From Paracoccaceae bacterium (GTDB taxonomy: Bacteria; Pseudomonadota; Alphaproteobacteria; Rhodobacterales; Rhodobacteraceae), in NCBI GenBank assembly GCA_028874915.1, contig JAPPHA010000006.1:68-64067 (forward strand): DNA of 64,000 bases, read 5' to 3'. Numbering within the stretch: position 1 is the stretch's first letter; each line of letters opens with the position of its first letter. Positions 10,309-18,841 of this stretch are shown here, in pieces. The notes under the pieces were generated by a model that was not told where the DNA came from, made no database searches, and worked only from the letters and a program-made list of their open reading frames with translations. Made by a program: the position numbers and the translations under genes.

Positions 10309-10617
10309 TCAGTCCCGTTTGTTTCGGTCTTGTCGGTGACCGTTTTCTTTTCGCTTTGACTTTCCGACTGGTCGGCGCCCGCCGGTCGTTTCGTGTCCGC
10401 TGGACTGGACTGTTCGTCTCCCGGCATACTTCCGGACAAGCGCAAACAATACGCCTGCGAAAACTCCCATGAGCAGCGAAAAGCCCAGATTTGGAATCAG
10501 CGAGCCACCCATTCCGGTCGACCAGCCGATGAAAAAGATGACTCCTGCCGTAACTGCGCCGTAAATGGCCGGCTGACGCAGACCGGGCGGACCGGACGGG
10601 CCAGCCGCCCCGGTCAA
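10309..10617 (-). CDS. Small two-helix membrane protein between sufB and sufC
   Basis: 102 residues starting at a TTG (10617-10615) that overlaps the sufB stop codon (TTGA). AAGGA lies eight bases upstream, so coupled translation is likely. After a Gly/Pro-rich start come two membrane segments, roughly residues 18-38 ([17 protein letters not shown]) and 44-66 ([20 protein letters not shown]), then a strongly basic tail with [17 protein letters not shown] at the very end. It ends seven bases before sufC. The frame also extends upstream inside sufB, but those residues are a shadow. Small uncharacterised genes sit at this position in other alphaproteobacterial suf operons; the function is unknown. 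Confidence 0.6.
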   Translation of the reverse strand: MTGAAGPSGPPGLRQPAIYGAVTAGVIFFIGWSTGMGGSLIPNLGFSLLMGVFAGVLFALVRKYAGRRTVQSSGHETTGGRRPVGKSKRKENGHRQDRNKRD

Positions 10618-12143
10618 CCGACCGATCCTTCGAGGCTGATTGCCACCAGCTGCTGGGCTTCCATGGCGAACTCCATCGGCAGGGCTTGCAGCACTTCCTT
10701 GCAAAAGCCGTTGACGACAAGCGCCACGGCTTCCTCTTCGTCCATTCCCCGTTGCCGGCAATAGAACAGTTGATCCTCGTCGACCCGGGATGTCGTGGCC
10801 TCGTGTTCGACCCGGGAGGAGTCGTTTCGGACCTCGATGTAAGGAACAGTATGGGCGCCACAGTTTCCGCCAATCAGAAGGGAGTCGCACTGCGTGTGAT
10901 TGCGACTGTTTTTCGCTCTGGGGTGCATGGACACAAGACCGCGATACGTGTTCTGGGCCCGGCCTGCCGAAATCCCCTTGGACACGATTCGCGACCGGGA
11001 GTTTCGACCGAGATGCACCATCTTTGTCCCGGTGTCCGCCTGCTGGAAGTTGTTGGCGATGGCGATCGAGTAGAATTCGCCCTGGCTTTCATGGCCCCGG
11101 AGAATGCAGCTCGGGTATTTCCAGGTGATGGCCGACCCGGTTTCGACCTGGGTCCACATGACCTTCGAACGCGCTCCCCGACAATCCGCCCGCTTGGTTA
11201 CGAAATTGTAAATGCCACCCTTCCCTTCGGCATCGCCGGGATACCAGTTCTGCACGGTCGAATACTTGATTTCGGAGTCCTCTTCGGCAACCAGTTCCAC
11301 AACCGCTGCGTGCAATTGGTTCGTGTCGCGTTGCGGCGCCGTGCATCCTTCGAGATAGGACACATGCGCGCCACGGTCGGCGATGATCAACGTGCGTTCG
11401 AACTGCCCTGTATTCTCGGCGTTGATCCGGAAATACGTACTCAATTCCATGGGGCAGCGAACACCGGGCGGAACATAGACGAAGGAACCATCGGAGAAGA
11501 CGGCCGAGTTGAGCGTCGCGTAGAAATTGTCCGATTGGGGAACCACCGACCCGAGGTACCGCCGGACGAGGTCCGGATGGTCCCTGATGGCTTCCGAGAT
11601 CGGGCAGAAGATCACGCCGGCCCGGGCAAGTTCGGCCCGGAAGGTGGTGCCAACGGAAACCGAGTCGAAAACCGCATCGACGGCAACCTTGCGGCCATCG
11701 GCTGGCGTTTCTCCGGCGCCCTGGACACCAGCCAGGACCAACTGTTCCTTCAACGGAATTCCGAGTTTTCTGTAGGTTTCCAAGAGTTTAGGATCGACAT
11801 CGTCAATCGATTCCGGACGGGATTCGGCCATGGATTTCGGTTGCGCGTAGTAATACTGGTCCTGGAAGTCGATGCGCGGGTACTCGACCATTGCCCATCG
11901 GGGTTCACTCATTCGGACCCAGCGTCGATAGGCTGCAAGTCGCCATTCCGTCATCCAGTCCGGCTCGTCATTGCGGGCCGAAATGTGACGGACGATGTCT
12001 TCGTTCAGGCCCTTGGGCGCGTATTCGGTTTCGATGTCTGTCGAGAATCCGTAGCGGTAAGCGCCTCCAACCGTGCGAACCGCATCGACGGTCGCCTGGT
12101 CGACCCCTTCCCTGGCGCTGAAGTCACTGTCAAGTTCGGTCAT
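10614..12143 (-). CDS. sufB: Fe-S cluster assembly scaffold SufB
   Basis: 509 residues, slightly longer than the usual 480-495. It is the scaffold subunit of SufBC2D. Characteristic stretches include [35 protein letters not shown], and the C-terminal [21 protein letters not shown] followed by the helix [11 protein letters not shown], with conserved cysteines in the last two segments. ATG at 12143 follows GGGAGA. The start lies 81 bases after the desulfurase gene, and its stop overlaps the TTG start of the small membrane gene. Confidence 0.95.
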   Translation of the reverse strand: MTELDSDFSAREGVDQATVDAVRTVGGAYRYGFSTDIETEYAPKGLNEDIVRHISARNDEPDWMTEWRLAAYRRWVRMSEPRWAMVEYPRIDFQDQYYYAQPKSMAESRPESIDDVDPKLLETYRKLGIPLKEQLVLAGVQGAGETPADGRKVAVDAVFDSVSVGTTFRAELARAGVIFCPISEAIRDHPDLVRRYLGSVVPQSDNFYATLNSAVFSDGSFVYVPPGVRCPMELSTYFRINAENTGQFERTLIIADRGAHVSYLEGCTAPQRDTNQLHAAVVELVAEEDSEIKYSTVQNWYPGDAEGKGGIYNFVTKRADCRGARSKVMWTQVETGSAITWKYPSCILRGHESQGEFYSIAIANNFQQADTGTKMVHLGRNSRSRIVSKGISAGRAQNTYRGLVSMHPRAKNSRNHTQCDSLLIGGNCGAHTVPYIEVRNDSSRVEHEATTSRVDEDQLFYCRQRGMDEEEAVALVVNGFCKEVLQALPMEFAMEAQQLVAISLEGSVG

Positions 12144-12224
12144 TCACGTCTCCCGTCACATGATGCATCTGGCTCAGGATACAATCCGAAGCCATCAGTG
12201 GTTGGCAGCGGCAATCGGAGCCCA

Positions 12225-13289
12225 TCAGGCGGCTGCGCGAGGCTGGTTCCGGAACCGACGGCAGCCGTCGGCCCATGCCTCCGCGAATCGCATGACGTCC
12301 ATCTCCGTGGTCGTCGGGCCGATAGATACACGTATGGCGCTGAGAACGGTAGCATTCTCCAACCCCATGGCCCGCAAGGCCTTGCTGCCGGTGCTTGCCA
12401 CTTTGCCGGAACTGCATGCGGACCCGGCGGAAATCGAAAACCCCTTCAGATCCAAAGCCATCACTTGCCTGTCGTTCGGCCAGCCCGGGTAGGCGAAACA
12501 GCTCGTGTTCGGCAACCGTGCGGTATCCTGGCCGATGAAAACAGCCTCGGGAACGAGTTCCCGAATCCGGGCTTCCAGCCTGTCCCGATTCTCGGACACC
12601 GTTTCCCAAACGCCGGCTTCGAGGTCCCGGGCGGCAACCTCGGCAGCAGCGCCGAACCCGGCGATTCCTGCGACGTTTTCCGTTCCTGACCGTCGACCCA
12701 ACTCCTGGCCACCACCCCGGATCTGCGCCCGGACGTTGATGCCGTCGCCAACAACAAGTGCACCGACACCTTTCGGACCACCGATCTTGTGTGCCGAGAG
12801 GATCGCCATCCCGGCGCCGGTCCTGCGAAAGTCGAAAGCGATCTTTCCGAAGGCCTGGACACTGTCCGACAGGGCAAGTCCGGTAGGCAGCGTCTGCAGG
12901 ACTCCGGTTTCACCGTTGGCCGCCTGCAGCGTCGAATTCGCGGGGTCCGGGACCTTGACCGTTCCATCCCGTCCCGTCGGAAGCATGCATCCGGACCAGG
13001 CCAGGATGCAGTCGTGTTCAATGTCAGCTGCCGCGAAACCGGGAGCCCGGTCGGACATGGCAAGTGCCGCCGCTTCGACAGCACCCGATGTGAAGACGAT
13101 ACCGTGTGGATCGGCGCCACAAGCGGCAGCCACCTGGGTTCGCGCCGTCTCGACGATGGCTCTGGCCAGCCGTCCCTCGTGGTGAACCGACGACGGGTTG
13201 CCGAGGCTGTCCATTGCCGCGATCGTCGCTTCGCGCGCCTCAGGGCGAAGGGGTGCCGAGGCATTCCAGTCGAGATAGACCCGCTTCAT
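12225..13289 (-). CDS. Cysteine desulfurase, group I (NifS/IscS type)
   Basis: 354 residues from MKRVYLDWNASAPLRP, which is the true class start; a few codons upstream are open but lie inside the preceding regulator gene. It is a PLP-dependent sulfur donor. The PLP lysine is in SAHKIGGPKG. The mobile-loop cysteine is in SAGSACSSGKV near residue 310, the long-loop form of group I enzymes. ATG at 13289 overlaps the stop of the rrf2 gene by four bases (ATGA). Having both this enzyme and SufS in one operon is common in alphaproteobacteria; which one feeds SufBCD cannot be told from sequence. Confidence 0.9.
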   Translation of the reverse strand: MKRVYLDWNASAPLRPEAREATIAAMDSLGNPSSVHHEGRLARAIVETARTQVAAACGADPHGIVFTSGAVEAAALAMSDRAPGFAAADIEHDCILAWSGCMLPTGRDGTVKVPDPANSTLQAANGETGVLQTLPTGLALSDSVQAFGKIAFDFRRTGAGMAILSAHKIGGPKGVGALVVGDGINVRAQIRGGGQELGRRSGTENVAGIAGFGAAAEVAARDLEAGVWETVSENRDRLEARIRELVPEAVFIGQDTARLPNTSCFAYPGWPNDRQVMALDLKGFSISAGSACSSGKVASTGSKALRAMGLENATVLSAIRVSIGPTTTEMDVMRFAEAWADGCRRFRNQPRAAA

Positions 13290-13747
13290 CGATCGTCCAC
13301 CATCTGCAGCAGATTGGGAACGGCCGGGCACGGAGCCAGCTGGTTGCCGGAGATGTCACTGAGCCGGGTCTGGTGAAGGAACACGTAGACTTGTGCCGAG
13401 AGGCTTTCCCACAATCTGTTGGTCAGCGACTGCGCGCGCGTCCCTGAAACGGCCCCCGACTGCCCGGCTCCTGTCGAAAGCGCATCCATCGTTTCATCGA
13501 CGGCTGCAAGAACTTCGGCTACCCGAATCGACTCGCAGGTCCGCGCGAGCTGGTATCCGCCTCCCGGACCGCGCAACGAACGGACAATTCCGGCCCTGCG
13601 AAGCTTGACGAAAAGTTGTTCAAGATAGGCAAGCGAGATCTTTTGCCGCTGCGCGATTTCCGACAACGGAACAGCCTCGGCCGGGTCGGCCTCGGCCAGA
13701 TCGACCAAAGCAATCATCGCGTATCTGCCCTTGGTGCTCAGCTTCAT
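13286..13747 (-). CDS. Rrf2-family regulator of the suf operon (IscR-like, lacks the cluster cysteines)
   Basis: 153 residues. The N-terminal winged helix (MKLSTKGRYAM, SLAYLEQLFVKLRRAGIV, RGPGGGYQLA) is that of IscR-like Rrf2 regulators. In IscR three cysteines in the loop after the DES/VDA segment hold a [2Fe-2S] cluster. Here the same loop, after VDETMDA at residues 83-89, contains no cysteine. The only cysteines are Cys71 in RTCESIRV and Cys140 near the end. If it binds a cluster it must use other ligands. Rhodobacter IscR is known to bind a cluster with a reduced cysteine set, so atypical ligation has precedent. ATG follows GAGG. First gene of the operon, coupled by ATGA to the desulfurase. 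Confidence 0.88.
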   Translation of the reverse strand: MKLSTKGRYAMIALVDLAEADPAEAVPLSEIAQRQKISLAYLEQLFVKLRRAGIVRSLRGPGGGYQLARTCESIRVAEVLAAVDETMDALSTGAGQSGAVSGTRAQSLTNRLWESLSAQVYVFLHQTRLSDISGNQLAPCPAVPNLLQMVDDR

Positions 13748-13828
13748 GGTCTTGACCTCGATCTAACCGGTTGACGCCTGCAAACGGAGGAACTATTTGG
13801 CAGGATTCCCGGAAGGGAGATGATCCGA

Positions 13829-13851
13829 CAATTTAGAATCATTCTAAATTG
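13829..13851. promoter_or_regulatory. Irr/ICE-type palindrome in suf promoter
   Basis: A perfect 23-base palindrome with 11-base arms around C13840, containing TTTAGAA-N3-TTCTAAA. This is the published consensus form of the ICE motif bound by the iron regulator Irr in alphaproteobacteria. It covers the -10 element of the suf promoter described separately and is 82 bases upstream of the rrf2 start. It also lies 65 bases upstream of the divergent hydrolase gene. Binding by Irr is inferred from the motif. Confidence 0.75.
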
Positions 13852-13869
13852 AGCGTATCCAACCGTCAA
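13841..13869 (-). promoter_or_regulatory. Sigma-70-type promoter of the suf operon
   Basis: On the minus strand TTGACG (13869-13864), a 17-base spacer and TAGAAT (13846-13841) match the -35 and -10 consensus at five of six positions each. The -10 is the right half of the Irr-type palindrome, so occupancy of the palindrome should block this promoter. Predicted leader is about 85 bases. Confidence 0.6.
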
Positions 13870-13915
13870 CCGGTTGTCTTGATCGACAGCGGCTTGACCC
13901 GATCCGGAGACTCCG

Positions 13916-14569
13916 ATGCCCGAAGTGATTTTCCAGGGTCCCGAGGGGCGACTTGAAGGCCGGTATCACCCGCAAAAGTCGAAGGACAGTCCGCTCGCCA
14001 TCGTCCTGCACCCGCACCCCCAGTTCGGTGGAACAATGAACAATCGGGTGGTCTACAATCTGCATTACGCGTTTCATCGAATGGAGTTCACGGTGCTCCG
14101 TTTCAACTTCCGCGGAGTGGGCCGTTCCCAGGGAGACTATGACGAAGGAATCGGCGAACTTTCTGATGCCGCCGCGGCACTCGACTATCTGCAAGCGCTC
14201 AACCCAAATGCCAAACACTGCTGGGTGGCCGGGTTTTCGTTCGGGGCCTGGATCGGGATGCAGTTGTTGATGCGCCGCCCCGAAGTCTCCGGATTTGTAT
14301 CCGTGGCGCCTCCAGCCAATCTCTACGATTTCACCTTTCTGGCCCCCTGCCCGACATCCGGGCTGATCATCAATGGCTCTTCCGACCAGGTGGCGCCGCC
14401 CGCCAGCACTGAAGAACTTGTCAGCCGCCTGCATGAACAACGGGGAATCACCATCACGCACGAAGTCATTGCCGGTGCCGGTCACTTCTTCGAGGCGCAG
14501 CACATGGAGTCGCTGATCGCTTGCGTCGACACCTATGTCCGGCGGAGACTCACCGAAACGACCCGCTGA
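13916..14569 (+). CDS. Alpha/beta hydrolase
   Basis: 217 residues of the small alpha/beta hydrolase type often annotated in bacteria next to Fe-S genes. The oxyanion-side motif HPHPQFGGTMNN is near residue 33, the nucleophile elbow GFSFGAW (Ser in G-x-S-x-G) near residue 103, an acid in NGSSDQVAPP near 155, and the histidine in GAGHFF near 183. The complete triad suggests an active esterase or thioesterase; the substrate is unknown. ATG at 13916 follows GGAGA. It is divergent from the suf operon and shares its control region with the Irr-type box. Confidence 0.8.
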   Translation: MPEVIFQGPEGRLEGRYHPQKSKDSPLAIVLHPHPQFGGTMNNRVVYNLHYAFHRMEFTVLRFNFRGVGRSQGDYDEGIGELSDAAAALDYLQALNPNAKHCWVAGFSFGAWIGMQLLMRRPEVSGFVSVAPPANLYDFTFLAPCPTSGLIINGSSDQVAPPASTEELVSRLHEQRGITITHEVIAGAGHFFEAQHMESLIACVDTYVRRRLTETTR

Positions 14570-14668
14570 TGGATTGTCCGGACCAGAGCCGACACTCGAA
14601 TTTCACCTACCCCACGTCCACGTGGATTCCGCGAATCCAAGGGACTGGACCCGTTCCGGCTCCTGAAG

Positions 14669-15841
14669 CTACGGCCGAAAACTGCCGTCCCTCGTAGACC
14701 CCGTCTTTGGGAGGCTGAGGCGTCCGCCGGTCGTTGGTTCCCGACAACCGGTCGTCGACGGAAACGAAATAGGCAGACCGCGAAGGACCCTCACCCCAAG
14801 AAAGGCGAAGGCGTTGGCTTCAAGCATGTCGGGATCCAGACCGGTTGTGGCGATCGACCGAACCGGTGCATCCAGTCGAGACTGCAGTTCCGACATCATA
14901 ACCGGGTTGCGGCTTCCGCCTCCCGAGACCAGCCAATGACTTGGCGGCCGCGGCAAGTGAGGCTGGGCCCGTGCGACCGAAATTGCCGTCAGCGCTGTGA
15001 GGGTCGCCGCTGCGTCTGCATCGGACAAGTCCCGGACCTGTCGCAGGGCGACCGAAAAGTCATTCCGGTCAAGGGATTTCGGCGGTGGCCGGTCAAAATA
15101 TTTTAGCGTGAGAAGCATTTCGAGGATATCCGTGTCCGGTGACCCGGATCCGGCGAGAGCGCCATCCCTGTCGAAGGCCGATCCTCGCCGGGCCATCATC
15201 AAATCATCAAGAAGTGCGTTCCCGGGTCCGGTATCAAATGCGAGGACGGCGCCGGGGGCCACCGGTTCCCCGGCCTCCAGGTCGACATAGGTGAGGTTTC
15301 CGACACCTCCGAGGTTCAGGAAAACGACAGGGCGGAATTCTGAAAGGTATCGAGCGCAAGCACGATGAAAGATCGGGGCCAACGGCGCCCCCTGCCCGCC
15401 TGCCGCCATATCCCGACGTCGAAAATCCCAAGCGACCCGGGTTCCCGTCGCCTCCGCAAGGATGTTCCCGTTACCGATCTGATGGGTCCGGCCTTTCTTC
15501 GGGTCGTGGGCAACCGTCTGCCCATGAAATCCGATGATGTCGACGTCTTGAAAATCCTGAATGATCGTCCGATGAACCCGGTGAATTGCGCGTTCGGCAC
15601 TTGCGATTGTTTCTGGCTCCATCCCTGGCCAGACACCCTGCGCCCTGGCAATGGTTTCGCGGTCCCGACGCGAATAGCCGAGATAACCGCTGTCGCCAAA
15701 TTCGAGAATGACTTCGCCGTCGGTCAGCAACATGGCGGCGTCGACGCCGTCCATCGAGGTTCCCGACATGCATCCCAAAGCCCAACAGGGCGCGAAGGAG
15801 CTCATGCGGTTTAGGGACTTTTTTGGGAAGGTTGACGCCAT
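14669..15841 (-). CDS. anmK: Anhydro-N-acetylmuramic acid kinase
   Basis: AnmK hydrolyses and phosphorylates 1,6-anhydro-MurNAc released during peptidoglycan turnover, giving MurNAc-6-phosphate. The N-terminal ATP site is GCMSGTSMDG, the middle has FLNLGGVGNLTYV and FDTGPGNALLDD (catalytic Asp region), and VSGGGSRNP follows near the C-terminus. Two starts are possible. ATG at 15805 gives the family-normal 378 residues but has no ribosome site. ATG at 15841 adds 12 residues (MASTFPKKSLNR) encoded by the end of the neighbouring TnpB element; it has GGAGG about ten bases upstream and overlaps the tnpB stop (ATGA). The insertion seems to have landed a few bases before the ancestral start. Confidence 0.88.
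   Translation of the reverse strand: MASTFPKKSLNRMSSFAPCWALGCMSGTSMDGVDAAMLLTDGEVILEFGDSGYLGYSRRDRETIARAQGVWPGMEPETIASAERAIHRVHRTIIQDFQDVDIIGFHGQTVAHDPKKGRTHQIGNGNILAEATGTRVAWDFRRRDMAAGGQGAPLAPIFHRACARYLSEFRPVVFLNLGGVGNLTYVDLEAGEPVAPGAVLAFDTGPGNALLDDLMMARRGSAFDRDGALAGSGSPDTDILEMLLTLKYFDRPPPKSLDRNDFSVALRQVRDLSDADAAATLTALTAISVARAQPHLPRPPSHWLVSGGGSRNPVMMSELQSRLDAPVRSIATTGLDPDMLEANAFAFLGVRVLRGLPISFPSTTGCREPTTGGRLSLPKTGSTRDGSFRP
15813..15837 (+). repeat. Left inverted repeat of TnpB element
   Basis: AGGGACTT (15813-15820), spacer TTTTGGG, AAGGTTGACG (15828-15837). It is the inverted partner of 17114-17138. It overlaps the first codons of anmK if translation begins at 15841. Confidence 0.65.
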
Positions 15842-17041
15842 CAGGCGGCCCTCCGGTTGATTTCGCGGTTCACAGGCCCGTTGCCCCGGCAGCCTCCCCG
15901 CGCAGACGCCCCAGTCACCAAGGCCAGTATGTTCGCCGCTGCATTGAGATCGGCATGATCCGCATGGCAGCACGCCACGCACTCGAAACGATCCCGCCTC
16001 TTCCGTGATCCGGCGTCGACGACGACGCACGATGCGCAGGTTCGGCTCGTATAGGCCGGGTCAACCGCCACGACACGGCGGGCCTTGTATTCAAGCATCC
16101 GTCGGAGACCGCCCCAGCCGGTCTCCAGGATCACCCGATTGAGACCGGCCTTCTGGCGCACGTTGCGCCCGGGCTCCTCCACCGTGCCCTTCGCACTCCG
16201 CGTCATGCCCGCCGTGTTCAGATCCTCGATCACCACGGTCCCCGCCGTGTTGGCGAGAGCGCGGCTGGTCCTGTGGTGCCAGTCATGACGTTTCATGGCG
16301 ATGCGCCGTGTCGTCCTGGCCAACCGCTGGCGGGTCCGATCCCGCCTCCGGGAACCGCGCCTCTGTCGCGCAAGCTGCTTCCGATAGCGCCGAACGCGGG
16401 CATGGAGCCTTCGGGCATCCGGGGCCGGGAATATCCGTCGGTCACTCGTCGCAATCTGCCCCGCGTTCATGTCAACGCCCACGACATGGCCGTTGTCCGA
16501 ACACTCCACCGCCGGGACACGATAGCAGACCACCGCAGTCCATTTCCCACCCTCGCGCTTGAGCACAGCGCTGACGGGTTCGCCGTTGGCGTAAGGATCT
16601 CCGCCCCGGCGGCGGACAGTCATCCAGCCAAAGCCCGGAACGCGGATACGGCCGCCGTCGACTTGCACGCCCGAAACAATGCCGATGCTGTTGAAGCGGC
16701 GGTGTCCCTTGAACCGGGGAAAGCCCGCACCCGCCTGTCTTCACCCGCCGGAAGAACCCCTTGAAGGCCTCGTCCAGGCGCTTGAGAGTGCCCCGCTGGA
16801 TCGCCACTGCGGTGTCAGCCATGCCGGGCAAGGCGCTGCGGCAGACCGTGAGCGACTTCGCCTGGTCGATGTAGGTGATCGACCGACCCGTCTTTCGGTA
16901 GCAGTCGATACGCTCCTCCAGCGCCGCGTTGTACAGCTGCCGCTGGGCCTCGAGCGTGCGGTCGAGCCAGCGCCAGTTCGACCTCTTCTGCGGAAGCAGC
17001 CGATAGGTGATGTTTCTGAATTCTGTGGTATCGTCCGCCAC
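15841..17041 (-). pseudogene. tnpB: TnpB (RNA-guided nuclease family), one frameshift
   Basis: GTG at 17041 follows AGGAGG. The N-terminal part (TLEAQRQLYNAALEERIDCYRK) is the TnpB helix-turn-helix region. The frame is good until VKTGG near 16727, where one extra base in GGCGGGTGCGGGC shifts it; homology resumes as AGFPRFKGHRRF and runs to TGA at 15841. Restored length is about 400 residues. The RuvC catalytic residues are all present: Asp in GVDMNAGQIATSD, Glu in VVIEDLN, Asp in HADLNAAANIL. The zinc knuckle (TCASC and CVACC) is present too. TnpB is a guide-RNA-directed nuclease whose RNA normally comes from the element's 3' end. Either recently inactivated or a sequence error. Confidence 0.82.
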
Positions 17042-17113
17042 GCGCGGTTGACCCTCCTACGGTCATTTGGTGTGGAGCAGCGCACACTGCTTCCCGCACG
17101 CGCGCACTACCCC

Positions 17114-17138
17114 CGTCAACCTTTCTTTGTAAGTCCCT
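17114..17138 (-). repeat. Right inverted repeat of TnpB element
   Basis: CGTCAACCTT (17114-17123), spacer TCTTTGT, AAGTCCCT (17131-17138), the inverse of 15813-15837. Within it GTAAG-TCC-CTTAC (17129-17141) is also a local palindrome. Confidence 0.65.
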
Positions 17139-17155
17139 TACGCATCGTCTATAGC
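17127..17155 (+). promoter_or_regulatory. Possible tyrS promoter with -35 inside the element repeat
   Basis: TTGTAA (17127-17132), a 17-base spacer and TATAGC (17150-17155) each match the sigma-70 consensus at four of six positions, 47 bases before the tyrS ATG. The -35 lies in the TnpB element's right inverted repeat and the -10 in host DNA. Confidence 0.35.
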
Positions 17156-17201
17156 ACGCTCGGCGAAGCGTGGGGCCAGAACTCGGTGACAGGATCGGGA
17201 C

Positions 17202-18488
17202 ATGAAGTTCAAACCCAGATCCGAATTCCTGAAAGTCATGCAGTCTCGTGGTTTCATTCATGGCTGCACGGATTTCATTGGTCTTGACGACTTTCTCGTC
17301 AAGCCATCACAGTCGGCCTACATTGGTTTCGACGCGACGGCCGACAGCCTGCATGTCGGTTCGCTGATTCAGATCATGATGCTCCGGTGGCTGCAGAGAA
17401 CGGGTCACCGACCCATCGTCCTCATGGGCGGGGGAACCACCAAGATCGGAGACCCGTCCGGCAAGGACGAATCCCGAAAGCTCCTGTCACCCCAAGACAT
17501 CAATCGCAACATTCTCGGGATCCGCCAAACCATTGAGAACTATCTCGACTTCGCCGATTCCCCGACCGGCGCCATCATTCCGAACAACGCCGAGTGGCTC
17601 GATCCCCTGAACTACGTCGACTTCCTTCGCGACTACGGGCGGCATTTCACCGTCAATCGAATGCTGACCTTCGACTCCGTGCGCAGCCGTCTTGATCGCG
17701 AACAGCCGCTGACCTTTCTCGAATTCAACTACATGCTCCTTCAGGCCTTCGACTTCATGGAGCTCAACAAACGATTCGGATGCCGGGTGCAGATGGGAGG
17801 CTCCGACCAGTGGGGCAACATCGTCAACGGCGTTGATCTCACTCGCCGCGTTCGTAACGTCGAAGTCTTCGGTCTGACGTCTCCATTGCTGACCCGGGCT
17901 GATGGTTCGAAGATGGGCAAGACAGCGTCAGGCGCGGTCTGGCTCAATCCGAACCGGATCTCCGCTTTTGAATTCTGGCAGTTCTGGCGCAATACGCCGG
18001 ATGCAGACACCGGACCTTTCCTCCGGCTGTATACGGAACTGCCGCTGGACGAATGCGACCGAATGGGGGCCCTTTCCGGATCCGAAATCAACGAAGCCAA
18101 GATCCAGCTTGCAACGGAAGTGACATCACTCGCCTTCGATCGGGATACCGCCCTGAACGCCCAGGCAGCGGCACGGGGATTGTTCCAGACGTCGACGGAA
18201 ACGGATACGACCCTCGTAGACAACCTTCCCGTCGTCCATATTGCGGCAGCCGAAGCCGGGGATACAGGAGTGTCGATCGTTCAGTTGCTGTTGCGGTCCG
18301 GACTGGCGCAGACAGGCAAGGAAGCCAAGCGACTCATTCGAGATGGTGGTGCCCGGGTTGATGAACGAACCATAAGCGACAGCAATTTCAGGGTTACACC
18401 GGACCGGTTGACCGCAGGAATTCTGCTGTCAGCTGGAAAGAAACGTCATGTTCGGGTAGTGTGTCCCGCCAACCCGGTCGAAGGATGA
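17202..18488 (+). CDS. tyrS: Tyrosyl-tRNA synthetase
   Basis: 428 residues; charges tRNA-Tyr. It is a class I synthetase: the HIGH-like motif is SLHVGSL near residue 49, and the KMSKS-like motif is SKMGKTASG near residue 237. [18 protein letters not shown] binds tyrosine and tRNA. A C-terminal S4 RNA-binding domain spans about residues 355-425 ([25 protein letters not shown]). ATG at 17202 follows AGGATCGGGAC. It is divergent from anmK, with the TnpB element between them. Confidence 0.96.
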   Translation: MKFKPRSEFLKVMQSRGFIHGCTDFIGLDDFLVKPSQSAYIGFDATADSLHVGSLIQIMMLRWLQRTGHRPIVLMGGGTTKIGDPSGKDESRKLLSPQDINRNILGIRQTIENYLDFADSPTGAIIPNNAEWLDPLNYVDFLRDYGRHFTVNRMLTFDSVRSRLDREQPLTFLEFNYMLLQAFDFMELNKRFGCRVQMGGSDQWGNIVNGVDLTRRVRNVEVFGLTSPLLTRADGSKMGKTASGAVWLNPNRISAFEFWQFWRNTPDADTGPFLRLYTELPLDECDRMGALSGSEINEAKIQLATEVTSLAFDRDTALNAQAAARGLFQTSTETDTTLVDNLPVVHIAAAEAGDTGVSIVQLLLRSGLAQTGKEAKRLIRDGGARVDERTISDSNFRVTPDRLTAGILLSAGKKRHVRVVCPANPVEG

Positions 18489-18841
18489 AGGGCGGCGCGC
18501 CGCAGTCGACGGTCAGCCGGAACGGATCTCTATGGGCGGAACCAGAAGCGATTCCGGGATCTGTTCTGGCGTTCCCGGCGGCTCGAATGCGGGTCCGTGA
18601 AATACCCGTCCGGTAGTGCGAAAAAGCCGAGAACAAAGCGTTCCGTTTTCCGGAACAGGATCGAATAATTGAACGCGTTTCCATCGGATTGGCCTTCGCG
18701 ACACGGGATGGCCTCGGAATACGTCGATGTGAATCACCCCCTGCGACAGGCCTCCGGCTCATTGGTCGGCAAGAGCCTTGGCGACGGTGTATAGTCGATA
18801 CTGTCTTGAAAACAGAGAGTTGTGCGGTGACCTTCCAGAAG
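18489..18841. other. Intergenic region between convergent tyrS and coaD
   Basis: About 350 bases. A GC-rich palindrome GCGGCGCGCCGC lies just after tyrS but has no T run, so it is not a convincing intrinsic terminator. No gene is recognisable. Confidence 0.4.

Larger units (their letters stand above)
15813..17138 (-). mobile_element. TnpB-type insertion element with imperfect terminal inverted repeats
   Basis: About 1.33 kb between anmK and tyrS. It contains one gene, a TnpB homologue, and no TnpA transposase. Both edges carry the same pattern in opposite orientation: AGGGACTT, seven variable bases, AAGGTTGACG (15813-15837), and its inverse at 17114-17138, giving 18 identical positions of 25 with equal spacing. 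Canonical IS200/IS605 elements have subterminal hairpins rather than terminal inverted repeats, so this is unusual. No clear target duplication was found. Exact ends may lie a few bases outside the repeats. Confidence 0.65.

Noticed and set aside
10302..10445. N-terminal extension of SufC by 48 residues
   Set aside because: The extension is charged low-complexity sequence overlapping the end of the small membrane gene; SufC homology starts at 10301.
10686..12689. 667-codon plus-strand frame
   Set aside because: It is antisense to sufB and the desulfurase gene, both clear protein families; an artefact of GC-rich codon use.
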